A stretch of 64,000 bases of DNA from Cloeon dipterum (taxonomy: Eukaryota; Arthropoda; Insecta; Ephemeroptera; Baetidae). The DNA lies in assembly GCF_949628265.1 (NCBI RefSeq), contig NC_088788.1:9920001-9984000 (forward strand), written 5' to 3'. The notes beneath the pieces were generated by a model that worked only from the letters and a program-made list of their open reading frames with translations, was not told the origin of the DNA and ran no database searches. Made by a program: the position numbers and the translations under genes. This document shows, piece after piece, positions 36,545 to 48,200 of the stretch. Each line of letters opens with the position of its first letter. Position 1 is the first letter of the stretch.

Positions 36545-37071
36545 ATGGGTAAAATTATGAAGTCGGGCAAAGTCGTGCTCGTCCTGACCGGACGGTACGC
36601 AGGCAAGAAAGCTATCGTCATGAAAAATTTCGACGAGGGCATTGCGGAAAAGCCTTACGGCTGCGCCATGATCGCGGGCATCGAGAGGTACCCCCGCAAG
36701 GTGACAAAAAACATGTCGAAGGCTAAGCTACACAAGAGGTCCAAGATTAAGTCCTTCGTTCGCGTAAGTTCACGTCTGAACATGTTGGTCAGGAATTTGT
36801 TTCTATTGTTTCGTTTGCTCCACAGGTTTACAACCACAATCACCTTATGCCCACCAGATACACTGTTGGTGACATTACCTTAGATAAGGTAACCCCTAAG
36901 GATCTTAAGGATCCCATGAAGAGAAAGAAGGCAAAGTTCCAGGCTAAGCAGAAGTTTGAGGAGAGGTAACGTTTGGTTTGATTTTAATTTGTTCGATAAT
37001 TGACTGGTTTTTCATTTTGCAGATACAAGTCCGGAAAGAACAAGTGGTTCTTCCAGAAGCTCAGATTTTAA
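36545..37071 (+). CDS. RpL27: 60S ribosomal protein L27 (eL27)
   Basis: Structural protein of the large ribosomal subunit. Coding exons are 36545-36763, 36826-36965 and 37023-37071, giving 135 aa (human 136). The sequence is near-canonical throughout: [39 protein letters not shown], then [20 protein letters not shown] and the C-terminal [13 protein letters not shown]. The KOW-like start [15 protein letters not shown] is visible. Both internal introns are under 65 nt, typical of a highly expressed gene. A further 314-nt intron precedes the start codon. AATAAA is at 37089. Nothing is anomalous. Confidence 0.98.
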
Positions 37072-38083
37072 ACTGCTGGTTAATTGGTAATAAAAATGAG
37101 AAAATCCAGAATGCTGTTTCAGTTGAACTCTATAACATAAATCATCAAAGGTAAATATTATTAATTAACTTATAGTTTACAACTTGAAAGTTGCTGGAGT
37201 TGAAGACTTGAATAATGAACGAATGGGCAAGAGAGGCTGAAATTTCAATTAAGAAAGGAAGCAGTCGTTTCATTTTATTTAGCAGGCTCAATTTTTTGAA
37301 GTGATGGCCACGCCTTGATTTCATTTTTGTAATTTAAAATATTTGGAAAATAAAAAATTGCTCATTGATCGATTTGTCAAGTAGAGTACAGTAAATTTCT
37401 TAATAAAACGTCTACTTTATATGTAAAAAATATTAATTATCATTTTAATAATTAGACGAATAATGGATTGTGCGTATCATCCAAGGCCAAGAGAATTAAG
37501 AAATCCATTTAATTTTTGAACCAATTGATGAACTCTAGTTAAATTAGACGTTTGCTAAAACTCTAAAATTATGTAGGAATAAATTTTCTTGGCACACAGT
37601 AATTTTTTTTAAGTTTTACTACTGTTTTATTTGTTACCAATTCCTTATAAGTTAGAAATAATTTTTGTACTTTCTCTAACATGCAAATATTAACAAAGTT
37701 CTGCCGCTTTTAGAGCTATTAATTAAATAATGCATTTCCTCCAATCAATTTTTTCACCCTATTTATCAAATCGAGATCATAGGCAAATGACTTACAATTT
37801 GTAATGAACTTAATTGCAATAAATGCCTGCAGGTAGAATTTAAAAAGAGCTCTATTTTAATTCTTTTCAAGCATGAACGTGGGCCACAAATTAATCTACA
37901 ATTTTTATGAGTACGAATTGCATTGAGAAAATTAGTGGTTGGTACAAGCTAAAAACAAAAAAAGATTATAAATTTCAAGCAACCAGGACAGATTTATTTC
38001 CAAATCAGCATTTATACAAGTTGCGAGTACACGCTGTTAAAAATTAACAAAGAAAAGGATGGGGCAGGGTGGTAGTTCAGTGT
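37072..38083. other. Intergenic: 3' ends of RpL27 (+) and USP5 (-)
   Basis: Plus-strand AATAAA at 37089-37094 ends RpL27. A minus-strand signal (TTTATT on +) at 37993-37998 fits USP5. The roughly 900 bp between them is AT-rich and shows no gene or repeat I recognise. Confidence 0.5.
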
Positions 38084-41000
38084 TCAGTTAATTCTCTTAT
38101 AAAAGTAGAGATATCCGAGTTCTTTGGGCGGCTGCTCGGAGAGGGCGACCTTCTCGTCGTTGAACAGCACCCAGCGGCCGTCCTTGAGGATGTGGCACAC
38201 GTAGTGGCCCACCATGGTGGAGGTGCCCATGTGCGAGATAAACGCCACCAGCTGGTACTTTTCACCGCCGTCGCGGAAGTGCGGCTCCGCAGGCTGCCTG
38301 GCGCCGCCGTCGGCTGCCTCGGGCGCGTCCAGCTCCATCAGCTCCTGATGGTGGCTGAACACCCAGTCAGCCGCCCTCTCCACACTGTTGTTGGTCTCCT
38401 TCAGGGCCTTGACCGCCTGCGCCCGCGAGAAGCCCAGGCTGATGATCATCGTCAACGCCTCGTCATCGGGAACAAATTCACCGCCTCCTGTGAAAAATTG
38501 TTTTAGATATATAAGGTGGAGAAAATTATGTTTAAAAGGTTATAAAACATTTAAAGGATGAGATGAGCTATTAAATGTAAGGACCTCTTTTAGGAAGAAT
38601 AAATCAAATAATTTGAACTTTTGGTGGTCTAGACGAAGCTAAAATTAATTTTAAAAAAGGAAAATTATTAAAATTGGCAGGCCCAGAGGTCAAATAAGAC
38701 CATCAGAACCTTTGAAAGTTGAACCCTTACGTCAGGGTAGCTAATATTACTGAGTAACCACTTTGACGACGCCTGCAAGGCTTTGTAAAGGTTCAATCTG
38801 CAAAATCTGCACACCGTTAGAACGGGCAAATTGAGAACTTACAGAATCTGCTCAATTTGAACCTCCAGGAGCCATCAGTGTGCCTGGGAACGAGCGACCT
38901 GATGGCTCCCAAATGCTAATCTCCGATTTCAAGGGTTCAAAATCACAGAAAATTTAAATTACCTGACGCAGAGACGCCGGGAGGAACAAACTCATCTGAG
39001 AAGTCGCTGTCGCCGACATGCTGCATGAGCCAATTAGTTGCTGGCTCAAGACCCTGGTTGTTGGTGAAGAATGTGGCCTTCTTGCAAGCCTCTAGGGGGA
39101 AGCCCATGTCGAGGAGTGTCCTGATGATGTTCTGGTCAAGCTCCACGACCGGTGGCGCGCCCTCCAGATCGGGCAGCGCCTCCTCATTTGGCTGCAGACC
39201 CTTGCCGCGGATCTGGCTCAGATCCAGCACGTCTGGCATCTCGACCGCCACGTCCAGCTTGCGCGGCGTCCAGTCTTCGTTCAGGGTGAACTTTTTCAGG
39301 TGCAGCATTAGGTAGTCGGGGAAGGTGGCAAGGCGGGTGATCCTGAAAACCATTTATATTTATTTTTTAATTGAAGAATCGCTAAATCAAATTAATCTCA
39401 TGGTTAAAACTGAAAAACTTATTGAGAGAAGAGAAATATGAAAAATAATTATTTTCGAAAAGGGAAACAGGTGTTCCTTAAATTTTCGATTAATCTTCTA
39501 GCAAATTTACTTAAATTTAGGTTTACTAAATTATTCCAAGACACGAAACAGGACTAACAAATAACAAATAATACATCAGTTGCATGTAAGACAGTGTTTG
39601 AAGCTGCCAACAGATTTCGCCATAGCATACTTTCATAATAAATTTAATTTTAAGGCACTTCCACTGCGATTTCAAGACTCAATCCTGCCACTGTGAATTC
39701 TTCACTTAATTAGCTTTCATCTGACGTGCTGAAAACCAAAATCGGTTAAGCCAAACGCTGCAGAATCATGATAAACTATTTTTAAAAATAAAAAATATTT
39801 TCCAACGATTCTACGGCGAATGGCTGGACTGATTTTGGTTTTCAGAACGTCAAAAGAAATTAAATTAAGTGAAGAATGCACATTAGCTAGATTAAGTCTG
39901 AAATCGGAGCGGAAGTGCCTTAAAATTAAATTTATTACGAAAGTGTATGGTGGCAACATCTGTTAGCGGCGTCGAAGTCAAACACTAAGGGCTTATATAA
40001 TACAACTGGTATATTCAATTTTATTTTTAGACCCTCATTCTTTTCGGTGCTGGTTCTTACACTAAAATTTAATCAAACCCTTGCGCAAGAATTGCTGAGA
40101 AAAATTGTTTACTTTTTGTTTTCATTTTAAAATTAGACGGCTTTTCCAATTTTATGTCTTTTAAACCTTTCTACGTTTCATTCGATTTGTTTACCTGTAT
40201 CTGTACTTTTTATTAACAAAATTGAATAAAAGATCTGTGGAAAGCACAGGCAACTGATATTTTACGTACTTTGAGGCAGTAGTCTTGTCGTTGATTGCGG
40301 TGCTGTAGAATTGCTCAATGTTTTCTGCCTGCGAGAAGGTCTCCAGGCATGAGTCCAGTTTGATGTGTGGGCGGATCACATCCCCTTCGCTGAAACACAA
40401 AAGCCACCACTTTCGATCAAAATTTGCTCACATTTTCGGAATGAAAGGTGACCAGAGCATTTCTTAATGTAACTTCTTCAAAACTAATGAATTTTCAGTT
40501 TATTTTAATTATTCATGTTGAAAATAGTCTAATTAAAAGGGGAAAAGTCTCACTATCGCTGTCCAGCATCCTCAGCTGCCTTCTTCTGGGCCAAGTAAGC
40601 AGCAAGTTGCTCCTTGTTGGTTGCAGCGTCCTCGGGAATAGGCAGCGGCAGGCAGTACTCGGTGCGATATGTGTACTTGACCTTGCGCGACTGGCTGCAC
40701 TCGAAACGGTCCTCCACCTTGAACTTGAAGCATTCTGTCGGGTTCACCTGATTCATGTTGGACCTCTGCAATGATAAACTCGTTAATTTCCTACAAACCG
40801 TGTAATCAAGGTGACAAACCTCGAGAACATTGACTAAGTGGAGGAAAAACTCCTGCGCATCCTGCTGCCGCTTGGAGGAGAAGTCAGCATGGCCCTTGCC
40901 GATCAGGTTTTTGAACATTTGCGGCTTGATTCCCTCGAAAATTGCGTCGTTTGTGGCCTCGTCAACCACAGGCGGCACTGCGTACTTATCAGTGAGTAGG

Positions 41001-42710
41001 CCTTCGGCCAGCTTGGCCCTGAAATTTTTAATTATAATTAAACCAAATGTCTAATAAACTGCAATAATTTTAGGAGAAAAACGTACATTTGGCAGTTAAA
41101 GTCTTCGACAGGGTTGGCGGTGTCTACCCTGGCCATCTCGTCGTAAATGGCTTGTCGGTTCTCAAGGAACCTGCAGAATTGATTCATCAGAACAAAAAAC
41201 ACTTATTTCAGCAACACGCGCATACTTGGAAACAAAGTCTGGAATCGTGAAGACGACTTGCATGACGCTGTTCATGTAGCACGAGTTGCCCAGGTTGCTC
41301 AGGCCGACCAGACCTGGTCCGCTGAGCGGCTTCAATTTCGAGCCAGACTCCAGCACCACACTCCACTCGCCAAACTTCTGGTTCGCCTCCAACTCCAGCT
41401 CGGCCATGGTTCTTTCAGTCTGAGCACAAGGAAATCAAATTTATCAAAATGTGAATGCACAAAATTGTAAATTCAAAATAATAGAGACAAAAAAAATATA
41501 TATTTTTTAAATATGAAAACAATCTGTTATTAATAAAATTAGCTCAAATCATTCACCTTTTCCATGCTGCCAATGTTGATGCCAAAGTGAGCAAGATGTT
41601 TGGCAAGGTAGGGGTCAAGGATCAAGCAGTCCTCCTTGTAGCTGTGCACGTCAGCCTTTCCATCTTTTGTAATGGTGCCAAGCTTCACAGCCAAAGGATA
41701 ATCTGACCAATGCCAAAATAAGCCTTGTGTTTTAGACGTCAACCTTGAAGCAAACCTTTCTCCCGAAAGTACTCAATGGCGTGGTCATTGCCGCCGGAGC
41801 CGTCGAAGTACTTTCTGCCGCAGAGAATGGAGCCGTCGGTCAGGTTGAGCCACAGGTTGTTTGTCATGTCGCATTTCTCGCACTTCCACCCAGTTGGAGG
41901 CACTTTTTTGCCATTTTCCACCTGCTCCAAATTCTCAGCATACCTGAAACATGATTCAATGTCAGCAATGGAAATTATTCTCCTGCAAAGTTTTAATACT
42001 GTGACGGGAAGATCGTTTCTCCGTCCCAGGTGTTGCTCAAGGCTTCCAGTTCCTCCAGCTTGTAAGCAGAGTCTGCTTGAAGAACAGCGTTTACAGATGA
42101 TTTGACCTGCGAAAGAGTCTTGTTAGAACAAAGAAAATTTTTCGACTTTATTTGATTTACAATTTCAGGCAAATCTGGATTGGGCCAAGGACAGGACTTC
42201 CTGCTGGGGTACAAAAAGATGCTCAGGGTGTCTTCGTATTCGAACTTCTTTTTGTTTAGGTCTGGAAAGAATCCGCCCTCCACCCCGATGGCCAAGCGAG
42301 TGATTTTCTTGTCCGGGCCCTCAGGGGTCGACTCGACATTTTCCTGCGATCCGAAACAAAATCAGAGCTGCGCACAATTTTAAGAGTCGCTTCATACAAT
42401 TTTCTTCTTAATCCTTTTGATGTGCAGGTAGACGGAACCCTTTCCGCTGGTCCTCTCATAGTGTCTCTGCAGGTGCTCTTCGCCAATTCCGCGAAACGTG
42501 TGGAGGCACACGTAGAGCCCGGTTTTCGACTCCTGTCGAATTGGAAATTAAATCGTCACACTCGAAACGAAACGGACCATTCATTAAACGTACCGGATTG
42601 TCGAACGAGTAGACGCACTCGTCTTTGTAGATCTTCTGGCCGTGGATAGGCACCGTGACTTTGCGCAGGTTTTCCTGCATTTCAACGGCGAAGTCCGCTG
42701 CTCCACTCAT
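38084..42710 (-). CDS. USP5: Ubiquitin carboxyl-terminal hydrolase 5 (isopeptidase T)
   Basis: This cysteine protease disassembles unanchored polyubiquitin chains. Minus-strand exons: 42710-42594, 42532-42398, 42343-42161, 42106-42000, 41943-41756, 41702-41557, 41419-41226, 41170-41087, 41018-40820, 40765-40554, 40389-40270, 39342-38963 and 38487-38084, giving 822 aa (human 835/858). Domain order: N-terminal variant zinc finger with [19 protein letters not shown]; ZnF-UBP near 181-243 ([29 protein letters not shown]); Cys box [16 protein letters not shown] with catalytic Cys about 339; two UBA domains ([17 protein letters not shown] and [20 protein letters not shown]); His box MVGHYVCHI with His about 783 near the C-terminus. 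All catalytic elements are present, so it should be active. An inverted-repeat element sits in the intron 39343-40269. It faces DCTN2 head-to-head. Confidence 0.97.
38868..38909. repeat. Perfect 11-bp inverted repeat in USP5 intron
   Basis: GGAGCCATCAG and CTGATGGCTCC are separated by 20 nt. A second 9-bp pair, CAAATTGAG/CTCAATTTG, lies directly before it at about 38827-38860. Both are in the last USP5 intron; significance is uncertain. Confidence 0.6.
39593..39986. mobile_element. Long-inverted-repeat (foldback/MITE) element in USP5 intron
   Basis: About 394 bp whose two halves are reverse complements over most of their length. The left half includes AGTGTTTGA, AATAAATTTAATTTTAAGGC and GAAAACCAAAATCGGTTAAG; the right half mirrors each block. 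Outer tips are AGTGTTTGA and TCAAACACT. The arms differ by scattered changes and small gaps, so it is not new. No convincing target duplication was found and there is no coding capacity. Related cores are at 1548-1690 and about 55862-55965. Confidence 0.75.
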
Positions 42711-43251
42711 GCCGGCGGCAGTGTTATCGAGTCGTCTCTTCGTTTTGGAGGACAGGTGTTGTCGCGCGGCCTGGAAGAAGAGGCGAAACCGGACGGAAGA
42801 CGCGAAAAGACACCGAAAGTGCGAAAAAGCGTTCTTCAGTAATCACGAGCGAGACACAAAACAATATTGAACAGGTAGAGCCGCGGCATGAGTCGTGTTT
42901 ATAAGGCAGAACTAAAAATTGCAAGGTGTGTGAAGATAGGAGATAACAATACTTATGAGAACTTGACAGGTTTCAATGTTAAATTTGAGAAGTTGAAATA
43001 GAAATTAAATATTAAACTTTTTAATTTTATTTTTATATTGTGATTTGAAATTTTTGCCAACTATGTAATGAAAATTAATTCATAGTAATAAATTATAAAC
43101 TTGTCTCCTTTCTTAAAACTCCATCCGGCTTCGATACGATTTTACAGCTGGAAGTTCCTTCACCCTGGGTTGACGCCTCTCTGCCACCAAAAATATTAAA
43201 AATTTAGTTTTTGCTCGTGCCAATTCGTGTTTTGTGACTTTCACGTCCGAA
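42711..43251. promoter_or_regulatory. Divergent USP5/DCTN2 promoter
   Basis: The 541 bp between opposing start codons must hold both promoters. A GC-rich part next to USP5 (42711-42850) is followed by an AT-rich stretch, then the short DCTN2 leader. No diagnostic motif was identified. Confidence 0.5.
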
Positions 43252-45013
43252 ATGGCAGACTCCAAGTATGCCGATCTCCCAGGAATCGTAAATATTTATA
43301 TATCTCTGATAATTAAAATTCCTAAATGCAAATATTTTGCAGGCGTATGATCAACCTGACGTTTACGAAACCGAGGACTTGCCTGAAGCAGACCAAAACC
43401 AGGACATTCAGGAGGTACATAATGATCAGATTTGTATTGAATTTGCTGATTTATTTAAAATTCAATCTTCTCTGTCTATAGGAAGAAAACGAGTTCATTG
43501 AGAAGCCCAATCTAAATGTCGATTCGGCTTTTGGTAAATTTCGAGGAAAAATTTTGTTTTCTGATCGCGTTGATTTCTCAGACAAACTGAGCAGACACCC
43601 CAGAACCGGATACGATGCAGTGTAATTTGTAAAAATAGTGCCAAAAAGGTGTAATCGAAAGTTAATCATTAAAGGTCCGTCGAGTATGAAGTGGTTGGGC
43701 GTGGAGAGAAGGAAACGCCTATTCAGAAGTTCCAGAGGCTGCAGTGCGAAATCACCGAGCTTGCCGAGGAAATAAACCAATTGAAGGTTGAATTCTTTGG
43801 TTGAATTCTTTCCAAAATACCAATTTCTTGGGTTAAAGGGATCTGCTAAGGAGGATAATCAAGCCGTACCGTCAGCCACGAACGTGCAAGGCTTATCGCA
43901 GCAGCTGACAGAACTGCGGCTGGAGGAGCAGCTCGGTTCAGAGCTCGTGGCCAGCTTGGCTGATCCTCAGGGCGCTGAGTTGAGGTGGGCATGCCATCAG
44001 TTCATCTGGACCATATCACTCTATATTATTATCTTAGGAAACTGTTGGCCCAGATAGAGCTGTCAAAATCGACAGAAACAGCTGGTGGAAAGAAGGCTGG
44101 CAGCAATTCCAAGGGCTTGGACAATTCCTCGTATGAATTGCACTTCAGACCTGAGCAGATGAAGCTGCAGCAAACGGCAAGGGTTGCGCAGCTGGAGCAG
44201 AGACTGCACGCTCTTGAGACTGCAGTTGGCGACGTCCCCAATAAGATGGTACGTTTTGGCTTCAGGGGAATTTCTTAATTTGTGTTCTCTACTGATATAG
44301 CTGATTTTGTGATTTTTAAATTGTTTTATTTAATTAATTTTTTTCAAAACGTGATTAAAAATGAACCCTCTATGTTTTTAGAGCCGACTTTCGACAGATA
44401 CAAACAACATGTCCTTGTCGGCCGCTGTGCAGTTTTTGAGCAGGAAGGCAACTCTGCTCGACTCCGCACAGCTGGACCACATTGAAGGCCGCCTCACTGC
44501 CCTGTCCACCAAGATGAACCAGTTGGTCGAGCAAAGCAGCGCATCCAAGGAGGAGAACGAGCAGGACAAAAAGGCAAGTTTTCGTCTTTAAATATCCCTA
44601 TGATTGTCATCATTGCGTCTGGTTGCAGGTCTCGGAAATGTACGATCTGATTGTCAAATGTGAGCAACTCACCGCAGCTCTTCCCGAAATCGCAAACCGA
44701 CTGGCAGCTGTTCATTCCCTTCACGAGCAAGGTATTTTGTTAATTAATTTTCCGCTCTCAATTTCTTTTCCGCATTTTAATTATTTTTCGCTGTGTAAAT
44801 TACTTAAAAATTATCTTGATTTTCTTTTCAGCTCTGACTTTCAGCAAGGCATTGGCGCAGCTGAGTGCCCTGCAGGAGCAAATCACGGCCAGCCTGAATG
44901 GCAACGAGTCGCAGCTGAAGGAGGCGCAGAAGGCGTTCGCGCAGAACATGGATGTGGTCAAGAAAAGCATGGAGGGCCTTGACGCGCGCATTGCCAGCCT
45001 CAAGAAAAAGTGA
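43252..45013 (+). CDS. DCTN2: Dynactin subunit 2 (dynamitin, p50)
   Basis: The p50 shoulder subunit of dynactin, needed for dynein-driven transport and spindle assembly. Exons are 43252-43287, 43343-43414, 43482-43533, 43582-43621, 43675-43786, 43839-43984, 44038-44248, 44382-44573, 44629-44731 and 44832-45013, giving 381 aa (human about 401). The N-terminus is MADSKYADLPGIAYDQPDVY with YETEDLPEAD, typical of dynamitin. VEYEVVGRGEKETPIQKFQR and ELHFRPEQMKLQQTARVAQL follow, then coiled-coil to the end (LEQRLHALETAVG, FSKALAQLSALQEQI). The intron after 44573 uses a GC donor (AAAAAG then GCAAGT); only this keeps frame with the next exon. AATAAA is at 45084. Confidence 0.95.
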
Positions 45014-45283
45014 TCCTTCGACATTGAAGACTTAATTTATTAAATCAGCTTTCGATATATACTATGAATTTATAATTTCATTTAATAAAATTAATATATT
45101 AGAGCACTAAATGGCCTGTTTTAATGAAAAAATTAAGGTTTTCACACTTTTAAAATAGATTTATTACTTGGAACATAATTTACATATTTAAGGCAGTTTG
45201 GTTATCATGGCATTTGCTTTTGAGCAAATTAACTAATATGGCTAAAGCATTTTTGGTAATAGGATATGTTCTGATGCCCTGTT
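45014..45283. other. Tail-to-tail 3' UTRs of DCTN2 and DLGAP5
   Basis: Plus-strand AATAAA is at 45084-45089 and a minus-strand AATAAA (TTTATT on +) at 45160-45165, so the two transcripts end within about 100 bp of each other. Confidence 0.6.
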
Positions 45284-48200
45284 TCACAGAGACTGGTCCA
45301 GCAGTGTCTTCTTGACTCTGGAAGATTTCCTCCTTTTCACTGGAACTAGGGTTTAAGTTAGTGTTTACACCTGAGGGGAATTTCTAACTCACCTTCAGCG
45401 CCAGGAGATTCGAAAGTCATGAAATCCATCCCTGCAGCCTCGTCAACATTTGTACGCTTCCTGCTTGACCTCCTCTTGCTCACTATACAGAAAAAAATGC
45501 ATGAGAAATTAGCAGAGAAACATAACCATAATAAACCCAAGCAATGAAAATACCTTCAAGATTCAATGATTTGCAAACAAAAGAAAAAATCGAAAAAATT
45601 AATTTATATAACAGGATGAATTGAAGGTCAAAAGGAAAGAAAATATGAATAAGTTGGGGTGAGGTCCAAAAGCAGAGAAACAATAAGGTTTCAGAAGCTA
45701 ATAATCATATAGATCGTTCATTCAACTCTCTTTGAACTGAAAATGAATTCCAGTAGCACTTACCGAATGAATCATCTCTGGTGGCATCAAGGCTTTCGCA
45801 CTTGGAATTCGTGTGACGCGACTCTCTGCGTACAGCTGCAAAATTGATACAATGTTCAGCATGATAATTAATATGGCATTCATTAACGTACCTTCTTGAG
45901 TAGTGTTTAAAGACTCCTCACTACACGCGATCACGTTTTCAACTGAAAACAAAGAATTCAAATCGAATTGTAAAACTTGAAATTATTTGAATAAATTACC
46001 AGCTTGCTCAATGGTTTGTCCTGAAAGCCTGGAACTGCGGCGACGAGGATGGGGAGCTGCGACAGAGCAGTTTTGGTTAAATAAAAAATAATGTAAAAAA
46101 GAAACAGTTTAGAAACATAAAGCCAGCAGGAATTTTTAAAGTTTTAAATAAAGAAAACTTATAAGTGGTATGTTAACTTGTTTAATTTTTAATCAGGGCA
46201 ATCAGGAAAAGAAAAATAAAATAAATAAATTGCTGTGGAATTTATGAAAAATTTGAGTTGAGTACTATCACAGGAATTTTGGCCTTCAGACTAGCAGAGC
46301 ATTGCCCTCTCAACAGAAAAAGCGCACAAAAGCAACAAGAATGGCAATAAAGGCGAGTAACAGAGTGCGTGCAGCATTACACTTGGCAAAGCTGCGTTTC
46401 TTCTGAACTTCCACAACAGGAACCAGAGGAAGAGTGCTCTTTGCCACAGGGGTGGAGCTGGTTACACTGTCAAGGAGCAGATCAAACGTGTCCTTGGGCG
46501 GAGACACTGTTGACGCCTTGTTTGAGTATGTCCGCATCACTGGAGGCAGCTCAAGCGTTTCCTCTGCAAGCCAAAACGAAATAATTAAATCTCCTAGAGA
46601 GACTTAAAGATGAATAAAAATGATAAAAACACCAGATTTTCACTATCAGGAAAAATTTATTTAGAGTTTTTCTAATGTGAATTCGCTTATATTTGACAAC
46701 TCTTTTGAAATCCACATGGGAAATCAGATCAGAAATATAATGAAAATTTACCTTCAGGCTCCTCAGCAATCATATCGAAGAGGACGCACTTCCTGTTTTT
46801 CTCAAGGCCTGGAGTGAGTTCTGGCTTCTTCAGGATGCTGCGTGACGGAGTCTCAGTGCGAGGTTTCTGGTGCTTAAACTCGGTTGTGGAATTGTCCAGA
46901 ACACTATCATTCAAGGACTTGTTTGCTGAGCGATCCAGCTGCAAAGTCAAATATAAATTTTCTCAATAAATGGTCTTGTAGTTTCAATCTTACGCTTTTT
47001 CTCTCAGCCGACTTTGCTATCAGCGAAACTGTCACAAGAGCGTTGACATTTGGAGAGCACTTTTTCTTTCTGCCAGAGCTGGATGACTTTTTGGCTGGAA
47101 AATTAATGAGAAATTATTGAAGTTTCAAATGATCCTCGATATTTTACCTGAACTTTTAGGTGTTGCACCCTTCATTTTCATGTCTGGAGTTTTCTTTGTG
47201 GTCTGAGCCATTTTCTCAGCTGAAATTTTAAGTAATTGCAATTTTCACTATACGCCAGACATTCGTCTGTAAAGCTGCTGGAAAGGTAGTGCGCAAACCA
47301 GCAAGTGGCGAGTCGGTTGCTTGACACTCCTGAGAATGCCTTAACAATGCGAGCCAACAGGCTGGTTCAATCATTTTTTTACCCCAGAATAGCTTTTATT
47401 TCCAGGGTAAAATTCCCTTGCTTATAATTTATTTTTGGATGATATTGCTATAATAAAAAATACCTTTCTTCTGAGCCAGAAACTGTGTCATCCTGGAGCT
47501 GGCAACTGGTTTGGCTGGTGCTTTCTTCTTCCTCTTGGGTGCAGCCTTCTTGACGACCACCTGCTCTTCTTGCCAACCATTCTGCTTCAGCTTCTCCAAA
47601 GCGTCGAAACTGGCCTGGATGTTGTCAGACTGGATCTTGATCATGTCCCAGAAGCCCTGCAGGTCCGTCAGCAGGGTCCTAGTCTTTGTGTCTTCCGGGT
47701 GATCACAGTTGTCAATGAGGCCGCGGAACTGCGCAAACTTCTCGCGGATGATCAGGCGAGCCATTCCAGTGGCCAGCAGCACATTCTCCTCGGCGGTGCT
47801 TGTCATCTCGCCATTCTCGCGCATTTCTCGTTCCCACTTGACGCACAACTGTTCCAGAATGTTGATTTCGTTGTCTAGAATCTGCCGGAAGTAAGCTGTG
47901 CTCAGCTCCCCTTCCGCAGTCTCTGCAACTATTTCCTCTGGTTTGGCTATTTCCTCAACAGCGGGAGTTGGCTCAATAACAACATGTTGCTTCTTTGGTG
48001 GAGACGGTGTCTGCGTCAGAGGATAAAATTAATAACTTAAAAAGGCTTAACAATGATTTAAATTGAACTGTACACACAAAATGTGTTTTTAACCAACCAA
48101 ACAACAATCCTTAAAATACTTGCCAGTGGATCTTCAGTAAGGTACTGCTTCAGTGGGGCCCTTGGTTGGCTTTTTGAAGATTTAGCAGCTTTAATGTTTT

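Noticed and set aside
38868-38909. Hairpin considered as a transcription terminator or small RNA
   Set aside because: It lies in an intron of a eukaryotic gene, the perfect stem is only 11 bp, and nothing supports a separate transcript.
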